This document shows positions 28,613 through 38,037 of a stretch of 64,000 nt of DNA, piece after piece; positions within the stretch are counted from its first letter, which is position 1; every line of letters starts with the position of its first letter. This DNA comes from Jilunia laotingensis (GTDB lineage: Bacteria > Bacteroidota > Bacteroidia > Bacteroidales > Bacteroidaceae). The stretch spans positions 4,340,001 through 4,404,000 of the forward strand of contig NZ_JACRTF010000001.1 of NCBI RefSeq assembly GCF_014385165.1, in the 5' to 3' direction. A program made the translations under genes and the position numbers. A model generated the notes under the pieces. It was not told the origin of the DNA. It searched no databases and saw only the letters and a list, made by a program, of their open reading frames with translations.

Positions 28613-28941
28613 GGCCTTTTTTCCTCTCAAAAACTTGAACGGTACTTTGAACGGTCAATGTCTTTATAAGAATCTATATATCAACTCACAAAAAGGAAAC
28701 TCAAAAAAGAGTTTGAACGGCAGTTTGAACCAATAAAATATATATTAAAATAAAGACATGTGCATTTTTGATGATCAAGATGAACAATCCTCGGAAGAAA
28801 AACAGTTATCTTCCGAGGATATTTTATTTCCCCCGGACAAAAAAAATGAGCTATTAAATGAAAAAAAACAGGCTTACAAGAACATCTTTTTAATAAAAAT
28901 GTTATATTTGTAGTGTTATCATTTTTAAAACAATAAAAGTT
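28613..28941. other. Intergenic region with repeats, hairpin and a possible small ORF
   Basis: Contains two related double repeats built on TTTGAACGG (28636-28660 and 28707-28732), a strong hairpin, a TATATTTG -7 box at 28903-28910 before the YtxH gene, and an open frame of 51 codons (28758-28913, starting MCIFDDQDEQ) that runs through the hairpin. I doubt that the frame is a gene because the hairpin explains part of its sequence. Confidence 0.5.
28787..28826 (+). terminator. Terminator hairpin
   Basis: A perfect 12 bp stem (28787-28798 with 28809-28820, ATCCTCGGAAGA), ten-base loop, followed by ATTTTATTT. It probably ends the helicase transcript. Confidence 0.75.
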
Positions 28942-29148
28942 ATGAAAGGATTAAATGTATTAGCCGCTTTCTTGGGTGGTGCAGCCGTAGGCGCAGCACT
29001 TGGGATATTGTTTGCTCCTGAAAAGGGAGAAGACACCCGTCATAAAATAGCAGAAATACTTCGTAAAAAAGGTATTAAGTTGAACCGCAACGAAATGGAA
29101 GACCTCGTTGACGAAATCGCAGCCGAACTAAAAGAAGTAACTGAGTAA
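28942..29148 (+). CDS. YtxH-domain small membrane protein
   Basis: 68 residues. A glycine-zipper membrane segment (FLGGAAVGAALGILFAPEKGEDTRHKI) is the hallmark of YtxH proteins; the acidic C-terminus is probably cytoplasmic. First gene of a three-gene cassette with the holin-like and small basic proteins, a combination common in Bacteroides and probably tied to envelope stress. That role is inference. Confidence 0.85.
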   Translation: MKGLNVLAAFLGGAAVGAALGILFAPEKGEDTRHKIAEILRKKGIKLNRNEMEDLVDEIAAELKEVTE

Positions 29149-29173
29149 AAAAGATTAAAAAAACAGAGCCATC

Positions 29174-29536
29174 ATGTTTGCAGACGACAAAAGTATTGAA
29201 AACTTCCAGCAACTGTTCTTCGAATTCAAAAAGTATCTGGAGTTACAGAAAGATTTTACAAAACTGGAACTGACGGAAAAGCTAACGATACTACTTTCCA
29301 CCTTAATCATGGTTTTGGTACTTATCATCCTCGGGATGGTGGCTCTGTTTTACTTTTTGTTTGCTTTGGCTTACATATTGGAACCGCTTGTAGGCGGACT
29401 GATGGTAAGTTTCGGCATCATCGCAGCAATCAACATCATACTCATTGCTGCAATCATAATCTTCCGCAAGAAACTGATCGTCGCTCCGATGGTGAACTTC
29501 CTTGCAGGTCTTTTTCTTAACGATCCAAAGGAATAA
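29174..29536 (+). CDS. Holin-X-like small membrane protein
   Basis: 120 residues with two hydrophobic segments (about 44-70 and 77-96) after an amphipathic N-terminus (YLELQKDFTKLELTEKLTIL). This is the pattern of the actinobacterial Holin-X / phage holin superfamily III group. No lysis genes are nearby, so a phage role is unlikely. Its stop codon overlaps the next start by one base. Confidence 0.7.
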   Translation: MFADDKSIENFQQLFFEFKKYLELQKDFTKLELTEKLTILLSTLIMVLVLIILGMVALFYFLFALAYILEPLVGGLMVSFGIIAAINIILIAAIIIFRKKLIVAPMVNFLAGLFLNDPKE

Positions 29537-29802
29537 TGCATATGAATACCCAGCAATCTACTCCTGTAAAAATAACCCTGGAAGACATTTCACGGTTAAA
29601 ATTTGAGAAACTTGAAGAGATACGTACTCAAAAAAAGGTGATGGCACGTACCGCACGAAGCATATTTGCTCCGCTTGGCCCTGCCGTTTCAAAAGGGGAT
29701 GCGATCATGCGGTCGTTCAATACCGGAATGGCAATTTTCGACGGTGTGATGACGGGAGTAAAGATCATGAAGAAAATACGCCGTTATTTCAGAAAAGAAT
29801 AA
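29536..29802 (+). CDS. Small basic protein of the YtxH/holin cassette
   Basis: 88 residues, or 86 if the ATG at 29542 is used. Basic ends (KKVMARTARSIFAPLG .. GVKIMKKIRRYFRKE) and a hydrophobic middle suggest membrane association. I do not recognise a family. Coupled by overlap to the holin-like gene. Confidence 0.7.
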   Translation: MHMNTQQSTPVKITLEDISRLKFEKLEEIRTQKKVMARTARSIFAPLGPAVSKGDAIMRSFNTGMAIFDGVMTGVKIMKKIRRYFRKE

Positions 29803-30038
29803 AAACGGCTATTTGTTACTGAAAAAACAAAGACAAATCAGATAAGGAAATATATAGTTTATTACATTGCAAACAGTTAAGCACAGAATAATACAATTTA
29901 CAGTTTTGAAGCCAATGAAATAGTCAAGCGAATTTATAAATCATATCAAACACGGATTACACAAATAATAATTGTTTATTTTTATTTCAAATACTACTAT
30001 TTTAAAGTGAAAATTAATCTATTTAAGGTATCTAATAT

Positions 30039-31286
30039 ATGAAAAGGTTTTGCGTTTACAGTATTCTATTGTTTTGTTTCACAATAAGCTTCGCCCAAGA
30101 CAAAGTAGCTTACGATACCTTGTACAACCGCGTGATCAATCTGCCCTCCGAAGAAGTCATAAAATTGGGAGATAACTATTTGGAAAAAGACTATATGGAT
30201 ACGGCCATAGTGCTTTATTCCATTGTATATAGCCGTTTTCATGACGGTATGAGCGAAAAAGACAGAATTCTTTGCGCCATCGGATATCTGAAAATGGGGA
30301 ATGTTTATTATTCACAAGGCAATTACACGAATGCACTCGAACTTTATATCAAAGGCTTAAAAATCTGTGAGACTTGTAAAGACCAGAAAGAGATGTCACG
30401 TTTTTACAACAACATCGGCAATATATATTGCATTTTCCAGGATTACGAAAAAGGAATCAGCTATTATGAGAAAGGATATGAAAACTCCCGAATTTATGAT
30501 GACAAAGAGAGAGGATTCAAATTACTGATCAATCTTGCCGGAATATGCAGCCACATAAATGATACCGCTAAAGCCAAAAGATACTATCTAGAGGCGGAAA
30601 AATTTAATCAACCCGGTGATACGATCATCAACTACATGAGCATGCTCAATTGGGGACTCATATTAAGAAATGAAGGGAAATATCAGGAAGCACTGCAAAA
30701 CTTCCATAAAGCCGCCAACTTCTCCTCCCAACATAAGATGTCCCCATTGTATACTTGTTCCTCTTACGAAGAAATATACAACACATACAATTTATTGGGT
30801 AGAGACGACTCTACCATGTTCTACCTCAACCGATGTATAGAGCTGGCAGAAAAGAATAATCTGCTACACCAATACTCTCAATCCCTAAAAACTCTTTATG
30901 GACTATTTGATAAAAAAGGAGACTTCAAAAATGCCATACGCATACAAAAGAAATATTTGGCTCTAACCGATTCCATCTTCAATGTTCGTGAATTCAACCG
31001 TGTGAAGAACGTACAATACCTTTATGAGATGGAGAAAACAGCCAAGGAAATTTCCTCCTTACATGCCGAACAGGAGAAGAAAGAGCAAGAAATCAGAAAA
31101 CAGAGAAAAATTCTTTTCTCTATTTTATCGGGTACACTCATCATCTCTTTTTTGTTAGGGCTGGTCTATGTGCAAAAAAGAAAGATACAACGCGGTTATC
31201 ACGACCTGTTTAACATCAATCGTGAGATCATGGAGTCACAACAGCAAAACAAAGAAATTCAGCAACAATACAAAGAAAAATTATGA
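30039..31286 (+). pseudogene. TPR-AraC transmembrane regulator, 5' part, cut by the mobile element
   Basis: 415 codons encode a signal peptide (MKRFCVYSILLFCFTISFAQ), a series of TPRs (about 75-330), a membrane segment (ILFSILSGTLIISFLLGLVYV, about 362-382) and the start of a cytoplasmic coiled coil (QQQNKEIQQQYKEKL). The DNA-binding half is missing: the stop codon at 31284 belongs to inserted DNA. Joining base 31283 to 44521 restores one open frame of 594 residues, the usual size of Bacteroides TPR-AraC regulators. As it stands the product would be membrane-bound and unable to bind DNA. Confidence 0.88.
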
Positions 31287-31548
31287 AAAATCTCTGGAAA
31301 AGACGAATAAAAAGGGACAAATGTCTTCGTAATGCCTGTCAATAAGGCGTTTGCGAAGACAAATGAGGACAGGCGAAAAATCGAGGTAACGTAAAGGAAA
31401 GCGGATTTATGAAGAAGAACGGTCTCCAAATCATTACCCGCCGAATGGTGATTTTTAACACACCGTGTTGTATTTGGCAGCTTGTGGCACAGGTTGGCAT
31501 ATCAAGGTCTAACTCGTTGAGTAATAACTTTGCAAACAAAAAACGAGT
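31287..31548. other. Left end of the element, probable attachment region
   Basis: No gene. It holds CCAAATCATTACC at 31426-31438, repeated in direct orientation near the right end (44465-44477), a candidate arm-type integrase site, and a TAACTTTG -7 box at 31525-31532 just before the integrase ATG. Confidence 0.5.
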
Positions 31549-32772
31549 ATGGCAAGAAGCACATTCAAGGTTCTGTTCTACGTGAACGGCAGCAAGGAGA
31601 AAAACGGTATTGTCCCCATCATGGGACGAGTGACAATCAACGGGACTGTGGCGCAGTTCAGTTGTAAGCAGAACATCCCGAAAACGCTTTGGGACGTGAA
31701 AGGAAACAAGGCGAAAGGCAAGAGCCGCGAGGCACGAGACATCAACCTTGCCCTTGACAACATCAAGGCGCAAATCATCAAACATTACCAGCGCATTTCA
31801 GACCGCGAGGCATTTGTTACGGCTGAGATGGTGCGCAACGCCTATCAGGGAATCGGCAGCGAGTATGAGACGCTGCTAAAAGCATTCGACCGTGAGAACG
31901 AAGTGTTCAAGAAACGGGTAGGCAAAGACAGGGTAATGGCTACCTATCGGGCACGTGTACGGGCAAGAAACCATGTAGCCGCCTTTATCAAGTCGTTTTA
32001 CAGACGCAGCGATATGTCCATGTTGGAACTTACTCCCGATTTCATCAAGGAGTTCGCCGCATACCTCTCGACTGAAGCCGGATTGCGGAACGGTTCGATA
32101 TGGGCAAACTGTATGTGGCTGAAAGGCGTGGTCATGAAAGCGCATTATAACGGGTTGATACCGCGCAATCCTTTCATCCAGTTTCATATCAGCCCCAATG
32201 TGAAAGAACGGGAATATCTGACGGAGGATGAACTGAAAGCGGTCATGACACATGAGTTTGCAGACAGCAAGCTCGCATACATCCGTGACATTTTCATCTT
32301 TGCCAGTTTCACCGCCTTGTCATTCGTGGACATTCAGGAACTGACGAATGACAACATCGTGGAGGTGAACGGCGAGAAGTGGATATTGTCCAAACGCCAC
32401 AAGACAAAAGTCGCCTTCCAAGTGAAGCTGCTGGATATACCCTTGCAGATAGTCGAACGCTACCGACCGATGCAGAAAGACAATCGTATATTCCCCGGCT
32501 TGAACTATTGGTCTATCTGCAAACCGTTGAAACGGATGATAAGGGAATGTGGCATAACCAAGTCAATATCATTTCATTGCAGTCGTCATGGCTTCGCAAC
32601 ATTAGCTTTGAGCAAGGGGATGCCCATTGAAAGCGTAAGCCGTGTGTTGGGACATACGAATATAGTCACGACCCAACTCTACGCAAAGATAACCACGCAG
32701 AAGCTCGACAACGACCTGACCATGTTCGGCGACAAACTGAGTAAGACGTTTAACGGAATAACGATGTCATGA
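31549..32772 (+). CDS. IntDOT-type tyrosine integrase
   Basis: 407 residues with an N-terminal arm-binding domain, core-binding domain (about 105-205) and catalytic domain. Catalytic residues seen are H343 and R346 in HCSRH, H369 in GHTN and Y378; the usual first Arg is replaced by Ser258 (FTALSFVD). A Ser at this position is known for IntDOT of CTnDOT, which places the enzyme in that family. It should integrate and excise the element. Its stop codon overlaps the next start (ATGA). Confidence 0.94.
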   Translation: MARSTFKVLFYVNGSKEKNGIVPIMGRVTINGTVAQFSCKQNIPKTLWDVKGNKAKGKSREARDINLALDNIKAQIIKHYQRISDREAFVTAEMVRNAYQGIGSEYETLLKAFDRENEVFKKRVGKDRVMATYRARVRARNHVAAFIKSFYRRSDMSMLELTPDFIKEFAAYLSTEAGLRNGSIWANCMWLKGVVMKAHYNGLIPRNPFIQFHISPNVKEREYLTEDELKAVMTHEFADSKLAYIRDIFIFASFTALSFVDIQELTNDNIVEVNGEKWILSKRHKTKVAFQVKLLDIPLQIVERYRPMQKDNRIFPGLNYWSICKPLKRMIRECGITKSISFHCSRHGFATLALSKGMPIESVSRVLGHTNIVTTQLYAKITTQKLDNDLTMFGDKLSKTFNGITMS

Positions 32773-33158
32773 GTATGAGAAGAAACAGCATAACAGTGAA
32801 TGAATCCGGCAATATCATCATGCCGGAGAATGTCTCAAACATTTGGATGAGCGAGCCGGAATTGGTGGAACTGTTCGGAGTAATTGCTCCGACACTTCGT
32901 TCTGCCATCAGAAACATCTATAACAGTGGAGCATTAAAAGAATACGAGGTACAGAAGTATGTTCGGCAGGAGAACGGGTATCATGCCGATGTGTTCAGCT
33001 TTCCGATGATAGTCGCACTTGCTTTCCGCATTGACAGCTTCGGTGCGGAACAGGTGCGCAATGCCATATTTAAAAGGCTGTACTTGCGAAAAGAGAAAAC
33101 AAATATCTTCTTTTCGCTGGGTATAAATGGTTGGGATATGTCTAATTATCAGGCATAA
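32769..33158 (+). CDS. Small RhuM-like protein following the integrase
   Basis: 129 residues. IWMSEPELVELFGVIAPTLRSAIRNIYNSGAL resembles the helix-turn-helix N-terminus of RhuM-family proteins, and FSFPMIVALAFRIDSFGAEQVRNAIFKRL their second motif. Coupled to the integrase by a four-base overlap, so it may modulate recombination or bind the element's DNA. The function is not shown; a hypothetical protein is the safe label. Confidence 0.6.
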   Translation: MSMRRNSITVNESGNIIMPENVSNIWMSEPELVELFGVIAPTLRSAIRNIYNSGALKEYEVQKYVRQENGYHADVFSFPMIVALAFRIDSFGAEQVRNAIFKRLYLRKEKTNIFFSLGINGWDMSNYQA

Positions 33159-33273
33159 GTTCTAATGATATGACGACATGAAGTAGTGAGACCTATGCGT
33201 ATTCCCATTGCCAACAATGTATTTATACGAGTATGTGAATAGGTGTATTGCCATTCATACGTACGATTACGAC

Positions 33274-33320
33274 AAACCCGAAGAAAAATCCATTAGAATG
33301 GCATTTCTTCGGGCTTTTGT
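33274..33320 (+). terminator. Terminator after the integrase unit
   Basis: A perfect 10 bp stem (33277-33286 with 33304-33313, CCCGAAGAAA), 17-base loop, then CTTTTGTTG. The flanks 33159-33393 hold no gene. Confidence 0.75.
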
Positions 33321-33435
33321 TGTATGTCATAAAGCCAAATCCAAGAAAATCTTACGTGAGGTATGCGTGAGTTGTTAATCCGTTCTGCGCTAATTGCCGA
33401 GTTTTGCACTGATTAAACAAAAAAATGAAGTGCTA

Positions 33436-34641
33436 ATGAAACAAGGCAACTTTGAAAATGAGGAGTTTATCCGTGTGGGTACTACCCTCTACAAGTTAGT
33501 GAACCAGCCCCGTCTGAACGGAGGCTATGTGAAGAAGCGCATCGTGTGGAACAACGAAACACTGCGGCAGGACTACGGCAAGGACTATCTCGCCACCGTG
33601 CCGAAGTACGACGGCTTCTGCACCGTCCCCGACCATGTGGACTACCGTCCCGTGGTGGACAAGTTCCTGAACCTCTACGAGCCGATAGGACACCGTCCGC
33701 AACAAGGCGAGTTTCCCTGTATCCGGTCATTGGTGCGCCATATCTTCGGTGAACAGTATGAATTGGGCATGGACTATCTTCAATTGCTCTACCTGCAACC
33801 CGTGCAGAAACTGCCTATCCTGCTGTTGGTATCAGAAGAACGCAACACGGGCAAGAGTACATTCCTGAACTTCCTGAAAGCTGTGTTTCAAAACAATGTC
33901 ACTTTCAATACCAACGAGGACTTCCGCAGCCAGTTCAATTCCGACTGGGCAGGAAAACTGCTCATCGTGGTGGACGAGGTATTGCTCAACCGCAGGGAGG
34001 ACAGCGAGCGGTTGAAGAACCTCAGCACCACACTTTCCTACAAGGTGGAAGCCAAAGGCAAAGACCGTGACGAGATAGCGTTCTTTGCCAAGTTCGTGCT
34101 ATGCTCCAACAACGAGTATCTGCCTGTTATCATTGATGCAGGTGAAACACGCTATTGGGTGCGCAAGATAGACCGTCTGCAATCCGATGACACAGACTTC
34201 CTGCAAAAGCTGAAAGCTGAGATACCTGCCTTTCTGTATTACCTGCAATACAGACAACTTTCCACCGAAAAGGAAAGCCGTATGTGGTTTGCGCCCTCTT
34301 TGCTGCATACCGAAGCCTTGCAGAAGATTATCCGCAGCAACCGCAACCGATTGGAGATAGAGATGTGCGAACTTATCCTTGACATTATGGAAAGTGTCGG
34401 CACGGACACATTCTCGTTCTGCCACAACGACATTCTTCTTTTGCTGGTACATTCGCAGGTAAAGGTGGAGAAGCACCAAGTCAGAAAGGTATTGCAGGAA
34501 TGTTGGAAACTTACTCCTGCCTCTAACGGGCTTACATATACCACTTACCAATTCAATTACAATCGGGAGTGCCGATATGAGCCGATAAAAAGAGTCGGTC
34601 GTTTCTACACCGTCACAAGGGAACAACTTGAATCCCTGTAA
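33436..34641 (+). CDS. Helicase/ATPase of the element (DUF5906-like)
   Basis: 401 residues from ATG at 33436; upstream in-frame TTG codons are less likely. Walker A (SEERNTGKSTFLNFL) is near residue 125 and Walker B (LLIVVDEVLLN) near 170, followed by sensor-like FVLCSNNEYLP and an arginine segment (GETRYWVRKID): the superfamily 3-like layout of primase-associated helicases found in Bacteroides mobile elements. It probably works with the primase downstream in replication of the excised circle. Confidence 0.75.
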   Translation: MKQGNFENEEFIRVGTTLYKLVNQPRLNGGYVKKRIVWNNETLRQDYGKDYLATVPKYDGFCTVPDHVDYRPVVDKFLNLYEPIGHRPQQGEFPCIRSLVRHIFGEQYELGMDYLQLLYLQPVQKLPILLLVSEERNTGKSTFLNFLKAVFQNNVTFNTNEDFRSQFNSDWAGKLLIVVDEVLLNRREDSERLKNLSTTLSYKVEAKGKDRDEIAFFAKFVLCSNNEYLPVIIDAGETRYWVRKIDRLQSDDTDFLQKLKAEIPAFLYYLQYRQLSTEKESRMWFAPSLLHTEALQKIIRSNRNRLEIEMCELILDIMESVGTDTFSFCHNDILLLLVHSQVKVEKHQVRKVLQECWKLTPASNGLTYTTYQFNYNRECRYEPIKRVGRFYTVTREQLESL

Positions 34642-34708
34642 TACTATTCTTTTTTTGTTGAATTGATGAATAATGATATAACCATACTGATAATAAACAG
34701 CATACACT

Positions 34709-34808
34709 CTCAACAAATTCTCAACAATCGAAAAGAAAAGTTGAGAGGGAAACAGCATCAGTTTGTTGGATTCTCTATTTGTGAGTGGTTTGTTGAGAAG
34801 ATGTTGAG
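34709..34808. repeat. Cluster of TGTTGAG repeats, possible replication origin
   Basis: CTCAACA occurs at 34709-34715 and 34720-34726 and its complement TGTTGAG at 34791-34797 and 34802-34808, with a shorter GTTGAG at 34740-34745. The AT-rich array sits between the helicase and primase genes. Confidence 0.4.
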
Positions 34809-34898
34809 AATATAAAGCATTAACGTATAGGACAATACATATCTCATTCATCAAATCAACGTTTTTACAGTCATCATCAAATCCATAGAAATTATATC

Positions 34899-35837
34899 AT
34901 GAACATCCAAGAAGCAAAACAAATCAAAATTGCGGACTATCTGCAAAGTTTGGGTTATTCGCCCGTAAAGCAACAGGGAAACTGCCTGTGGTATAAATCC
35001 CCGTTCCGTCAGGAAACGGAAGCCTCGTTCAAGGTGAACACCGACCGCAACCTGTGGTTCGATTATGGACTGGGAAGAGGTGGTAACATCATCGCACTTG
35101 CAGGGGTACTGTACGCATCCGACCATGTGCCTTATCTGCTTGGCAAGATAGCGGAACAGGCACCACACATCCGTCCCATATCTTTCTCTTTTCGCCAGCA
35201 GGCATCCGAACCGAGTTTCCAACATTTGGAGGTGGGCGAACTCACCCATCCGGCATTGCTCCGATACTTGCAGGAACGGGGCATAAACATCGCTTTGGCA
35301 AAGGCGCAATGTAAAGAGCTCCACTTCACCCATAACGGCAAGCCCTATTTCGCCATCGGTTTTCCGAATGTGGCGGGAGGATTTGAAGTGCGTAACCGTT
35401 TTTTCAAAGGCTGTGTCGCACCCAAAGACATCAGCCATATTCGGCAACAGGGAGAAGCGAGAGAGAAATGCCTTGTATTCGAGGGCATGATGGACTATCT
35501 TTCATTCCTCACGTTGCGGAAGAGGAACTGCTCGAACTTGCCCGACCTTGACAGGCAGGATTACGTCATCCTCAATTCGACCGCCAATGTTTCCAAAGCT
35601 ATAGATGTGCTGCACGGGTATGGACGTATCCACTGCATGCTCGACAATGACGAGGCGGGAAGAAAGGCGTATCGGGAATTGGAAAGGAAGTTCGCCGGAC
35701 GCATCCGCGACTTCTCCGACAACTACAAAGGGCATAAAGACCTGAACGATTACCTGCGTGGAATCCGGCAGAAATTAGCCGTTAGTCCACCGCCAAGAAC
35801 TATCGTAAAACCCAAGAAGAAAGGGTTGGGATTATGA
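34899..35837 (+). CDS. DNA primase of the element (CHC2/TOPRIM type)
   Basis: 312 residues. The N-terminus (KIADYLQSLGYSPVKQQG .. WYKSPFRQETEASFKV .. FDYGLGRGGNIIAL) has the fold pattern of the DnaG zinc domain but lacks the usual Cys ligands. A TOPRIM domain follows, with CLVFEGMMDYLSFL supplying the Glu and CMLDNDEAG the Asp motif. Such primases start replication or second-strand synthesis in NBU-like elements. Confidence 0.85.
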   Translation: MNIQEAKQIKIADYLQSLGYSPVKQQGNCLWYKSPFRQETEASFKVNTDRNLWFDYGLGRGGNIIALAGVLYASDHVPYLLGKIAEQAPHIRPISFSFRQQASEPSFQHLEVGELTHPALLRYLQERGINIALAKAQCKELHFTHNGKPYFAIGFPNVAGGFEVRNRFFKGCVAPKDISHIRQQGEAREKCLVFEGMMDYLSFLTLRKRNCSNLPDLDRQDYVILNSTANVSKAIDVLHGYGRIHCMLDNDEAGRKAYRELERKFAGRIRDFSDNYKGHKDLNDYLRGIRQKLAVSPPPRTIVKPKKKGLGL

Positions 35838-35892
35838 CATCCCGAATGAGAAAAACGGGAGATGCCCGAAACTCATTCCTTAAGGATTGGGA

Positions 35893-35936
35893 GGTAGCAA
35901 GTTTGTGTTTCGGGTGTACCGAAACCGCTTGCCACC
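35893..35936. promoter_or_regulatory. Nested inverted repeat, candidate oriT
   Basis: GGTAGCAAG (35893-35901) pairs with CTTGCCACC (35928-35936, one mismatch), and inside it TTTCGG (35908-35913) with CCGAAA (35919-35924). It stands 78 bases before mobC, the usual place of a transfer origin. Confidence 0.45.
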
Positions 35937-36013
35937 CACCATCCAAATTGCAGGAGGTGGCATCCCGTCGGTCTATACAGTTGAATCAGTAACCGAATTA
36001 AAAGGAATAAAAT

Positions 36014-36379
36014 ATGGAACAGACAAAGGAACACAAGGAACGCAACAAGGGAGGTCGCCCCAAGAAGGAAGCAACCGAGAAACTGAAATACCGTATCGCA
36101 GTGAAAATGACGGCAGCCGACTACTTCCGCCTGCTGACACGATCGCATGAGGCGGGCGTATCACCAAGCGAGTACATGAGGGAATGTTTCCGTAACGGTC
36201 ATGTGAAAGAACGGCTGTCGGAGGAACATGCCGGATACATCCGCCAACTCTGCGGCATGGCTAACAATCTCAACCAGCTTGCGCGTAAGGCAAACGCCGG
36301 AGGCTTCCACGATGAACGGTGGGACTGCAAGGTGGCAGTGGCAAGGATTCATGAACTTATAACCAAGATAGGGATATGA
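36014..36379 (+). CDS. mobC: MobC-like relaxosome accessory protein
   Basis: 121 residues. The basic N-terminus (KERNKGGRPKKEATEKLKYRIAVKM) followed by TAADYFRLLTRSHEAGVSPSEYMRECF is a ribbon-helix-helix DNA-binding pattern, and LNQLARKANAGG is the conserved MobC motif. It should help the relaxase open oriT. The stop codon overlaps the relaxase start (ATGA). Confidence 0.85.
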   Translation: MEQTKEHKERNKGGRPKKEATEKLKYRIAVKMTAADYFRLLTRSHEAGVSPSEYMRECFRNGHVKERLSEEHAGYIRQLCGMANNLNQLARKANAGGFHDERWDCKVAVARIHELITKIGI

Positions 36380-37323
36380 TGGCGAAAATCGTAAAAGGAA
36401 GCGACTTCAAGGGTGTGGTGGATTACATCATCGACAAGAAGAAGGATACGCAGATAGTAGCAAGCGAAGGCTTGTTTATGGAAAATCTGGAAACTATCGC
36501 CATGAGTTTCAATGCCCAGTCACGGATGAACGATAAGGTGACAAAACCTGTCGGACATATCGCGTTGAGTTTTTCCAAAGAGGATGAGTTACGGCTGACG
36601 AACCGTATCATGGCAGGCATCGCGCTTGAATATATGGAACGGATGGGAATCAAGAATACGCAGTTCTTCATCGCCCAGCATTTCGACAAGGAGCATCCGC
36701 ACGTGCATATTGCTTTCAACCGCATAGACAACAACGGCAATACCATATCGGACAGGCACGAGCGTCTGCGCAGTACCCGCATCTGCAAGGAATTGACCTT
36801 GAAATACGGCTTGCATATGGCTGGCGGAAAGGACAATGTCAAACGCAACCGCCTGAAAGAGCCAGACAGGACGAAATATGCGCTTTACGACATCATCAAA
36901 ATGGAAGTCGGCAGATGCGGCAACTGGAACGTGCTTATCGCCAACCTGAAACGGCAGGGAGTGGAAGTACATTTCAAGCATAAGGGGCAGACCAGCGAGG
37001 TGCAGGGTGTTGTATTCTCCATGAATGGCTACCATTTCAACGGCTCCAAAGTGGACAGGCGTTTCAGTTATTCCAAGATTGACGCGGCTTTGCAGCACAA
37101 CAGATGCAGGGAACGTATGGGAATAACAGCCGGAATATATGAAACGGCTACACCAAGCGCACCGTCCGGCACGGCACAAAGCGAGTTGTTCAACGGCTCT
37201 TGGGGATTGCTAAAAAGCAGTGGCTCATCTTATAACGCTGCTGATGCGGAAGCCAATCAGGAAATGGTGGATATACTTCGCAGAAGGAAGAAAGTTAAGC
37301 GCAAGAGAGGTGTTGGGTTCTAA
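36376..37323 (+). CDS. Relaxase/mobilization nuclease
   Basis: 315 residues of the MobA/VirD2-type relaxase family. The metal-binding histidine motif HFDKEHPHVHIAFNR is near residue 105. An N-terminal Tyr in VDYIIDKKKD is a candidate nucleophile, though a bit different from standard relaxases. The C-terminus is basic (RRRKKVKRKRGVGF). It nicks oriT and leads the transferred strand. Confidence 0.9.
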   Translation: MMAKIVKGSDFKGVVDYIIDKKKDTQIVASEGLFMENLETIAMSFNAQSRMNDKVTKPVGHIALSFSKEDELRLTNRIMAGIALEYMERMGIKNTQFFIAQHFDKEHPHVHIAFNRIDNNGNTISDRHERLRSTRICKELTLKYGLHMAGGKDNVKRNRLKEPDRTKYALYDIIKMEVGRCGNWNVLIANLKRQGVEVHFKHKGQTSEVQGVVFSMNGYHFNGSKVDRRFSYSKIDAALQHNRCRERMGITAGIYETATPSAPSGTAQSELFNGSWGLLKSSGSSYNAADAEANQEMVDILRRRKKVKRKRGVGF

Positions 37324-37344
37324 TATTCTGTACTAATCCAATTC

Positions 37345-38037
37345 TCACGACACTTGCGCTCTATATTCATTCGGAGTGTAACCTACCTCTTTCTTGAACA
37401 GTCGGGTAAAATGTTGCGGGTACTGAAAGCCGAGATTATAGGCGATTTCATTAACGGTGTCGTCTGTAGATGCAAGTTCCGTCTTGGCTATTTCAATAGA
37501 CTTGTCATGAATGAAATGTAGGGCGGTTGAACCTGTTTCTTTTTTCAATAAATCACTGAAATAGTTGGGCGAGAGGCAGAGCTTGTCTGCACAATACTGT
37601 ACAGTGGGCAAGCCTATCCGTTTAGCAGCCCCATCATGGAAGTATTCGTCAAGCAACCGCTCAAATCTTGCGAGGATGTCTCGGTTTTGGTTGTCGCGTG
37701 TGATGAACTGGCGGTCATAGAAACGTGTGCAGTAATCAAGGAACGTCTTGATGCTGTCTGTGATGAGGTTCTTGCTGTGACGGTGTATCGGATGGTTCAA
37801 TTCATATTGAATCTTGTGGAAGCAATCCATGATGATTTGCCGTTCTTCCACACTAAGGTGCAATGCCTCGTTTGTCTCGTAGGAAAAGAACGAATATTCA
37901 CGCATTATCCGCCCGAGAGGTGTATTCCGCAGCAGGTCGGGATGGAACATAAGCAGGTAGCCATCTGGTTGGAACTGCATGCCGTCATCTTCCGCACCGA
38001 ACACCTGTCCGGGCGCGATAAATATCAGTGTGCATAA
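37345..38037 (-). pseudogene. AraC-family regulator lacking its N-terminus
   Basis: The frame is open from 38037 but has no upstream start; an ATG at 38004 would give 219 residues. The remaining part begins LIFIAPGQVFGAEDD, typical of the end of an AraC cupin domain, and finishes with two HTH motifs (PTVQYCADKLCLSPNYFSDLLKKETG and VNEIAYNLGFQYPQHFTRLFKKEVG). About 50 residues of the usual N-terminus are missing and replaced by an aldo-keto reductase remnant. Confidence 0.7.

Noticed and set aside
28758..28913. 51-codon open frame before the YtxH gene
   Set aside because: It runs through a perfect terminator hairpin and across the -7 box of the next gene, so it is more likely chance; kept only as a note.
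29174..29536. Holin-like gene as a prophage trace
   Set aside because: No endolysin or other phage gene is near; the YtxH/holin/small basic protein cassette is typical of Bacteroides chromosomes.
34709..34808. TGTTGAG repeats as a CRISPR array
   Set aside because: Units are only seven bases, in both orientations and with irregular spacing; no cas genes are near.
35887..36150. 87-codon frame overlapping the oriT candidate and mobC
   Set aside because: It overlaps mobC in another frame and has no recognisable features; the inverted repeat explains the first part.
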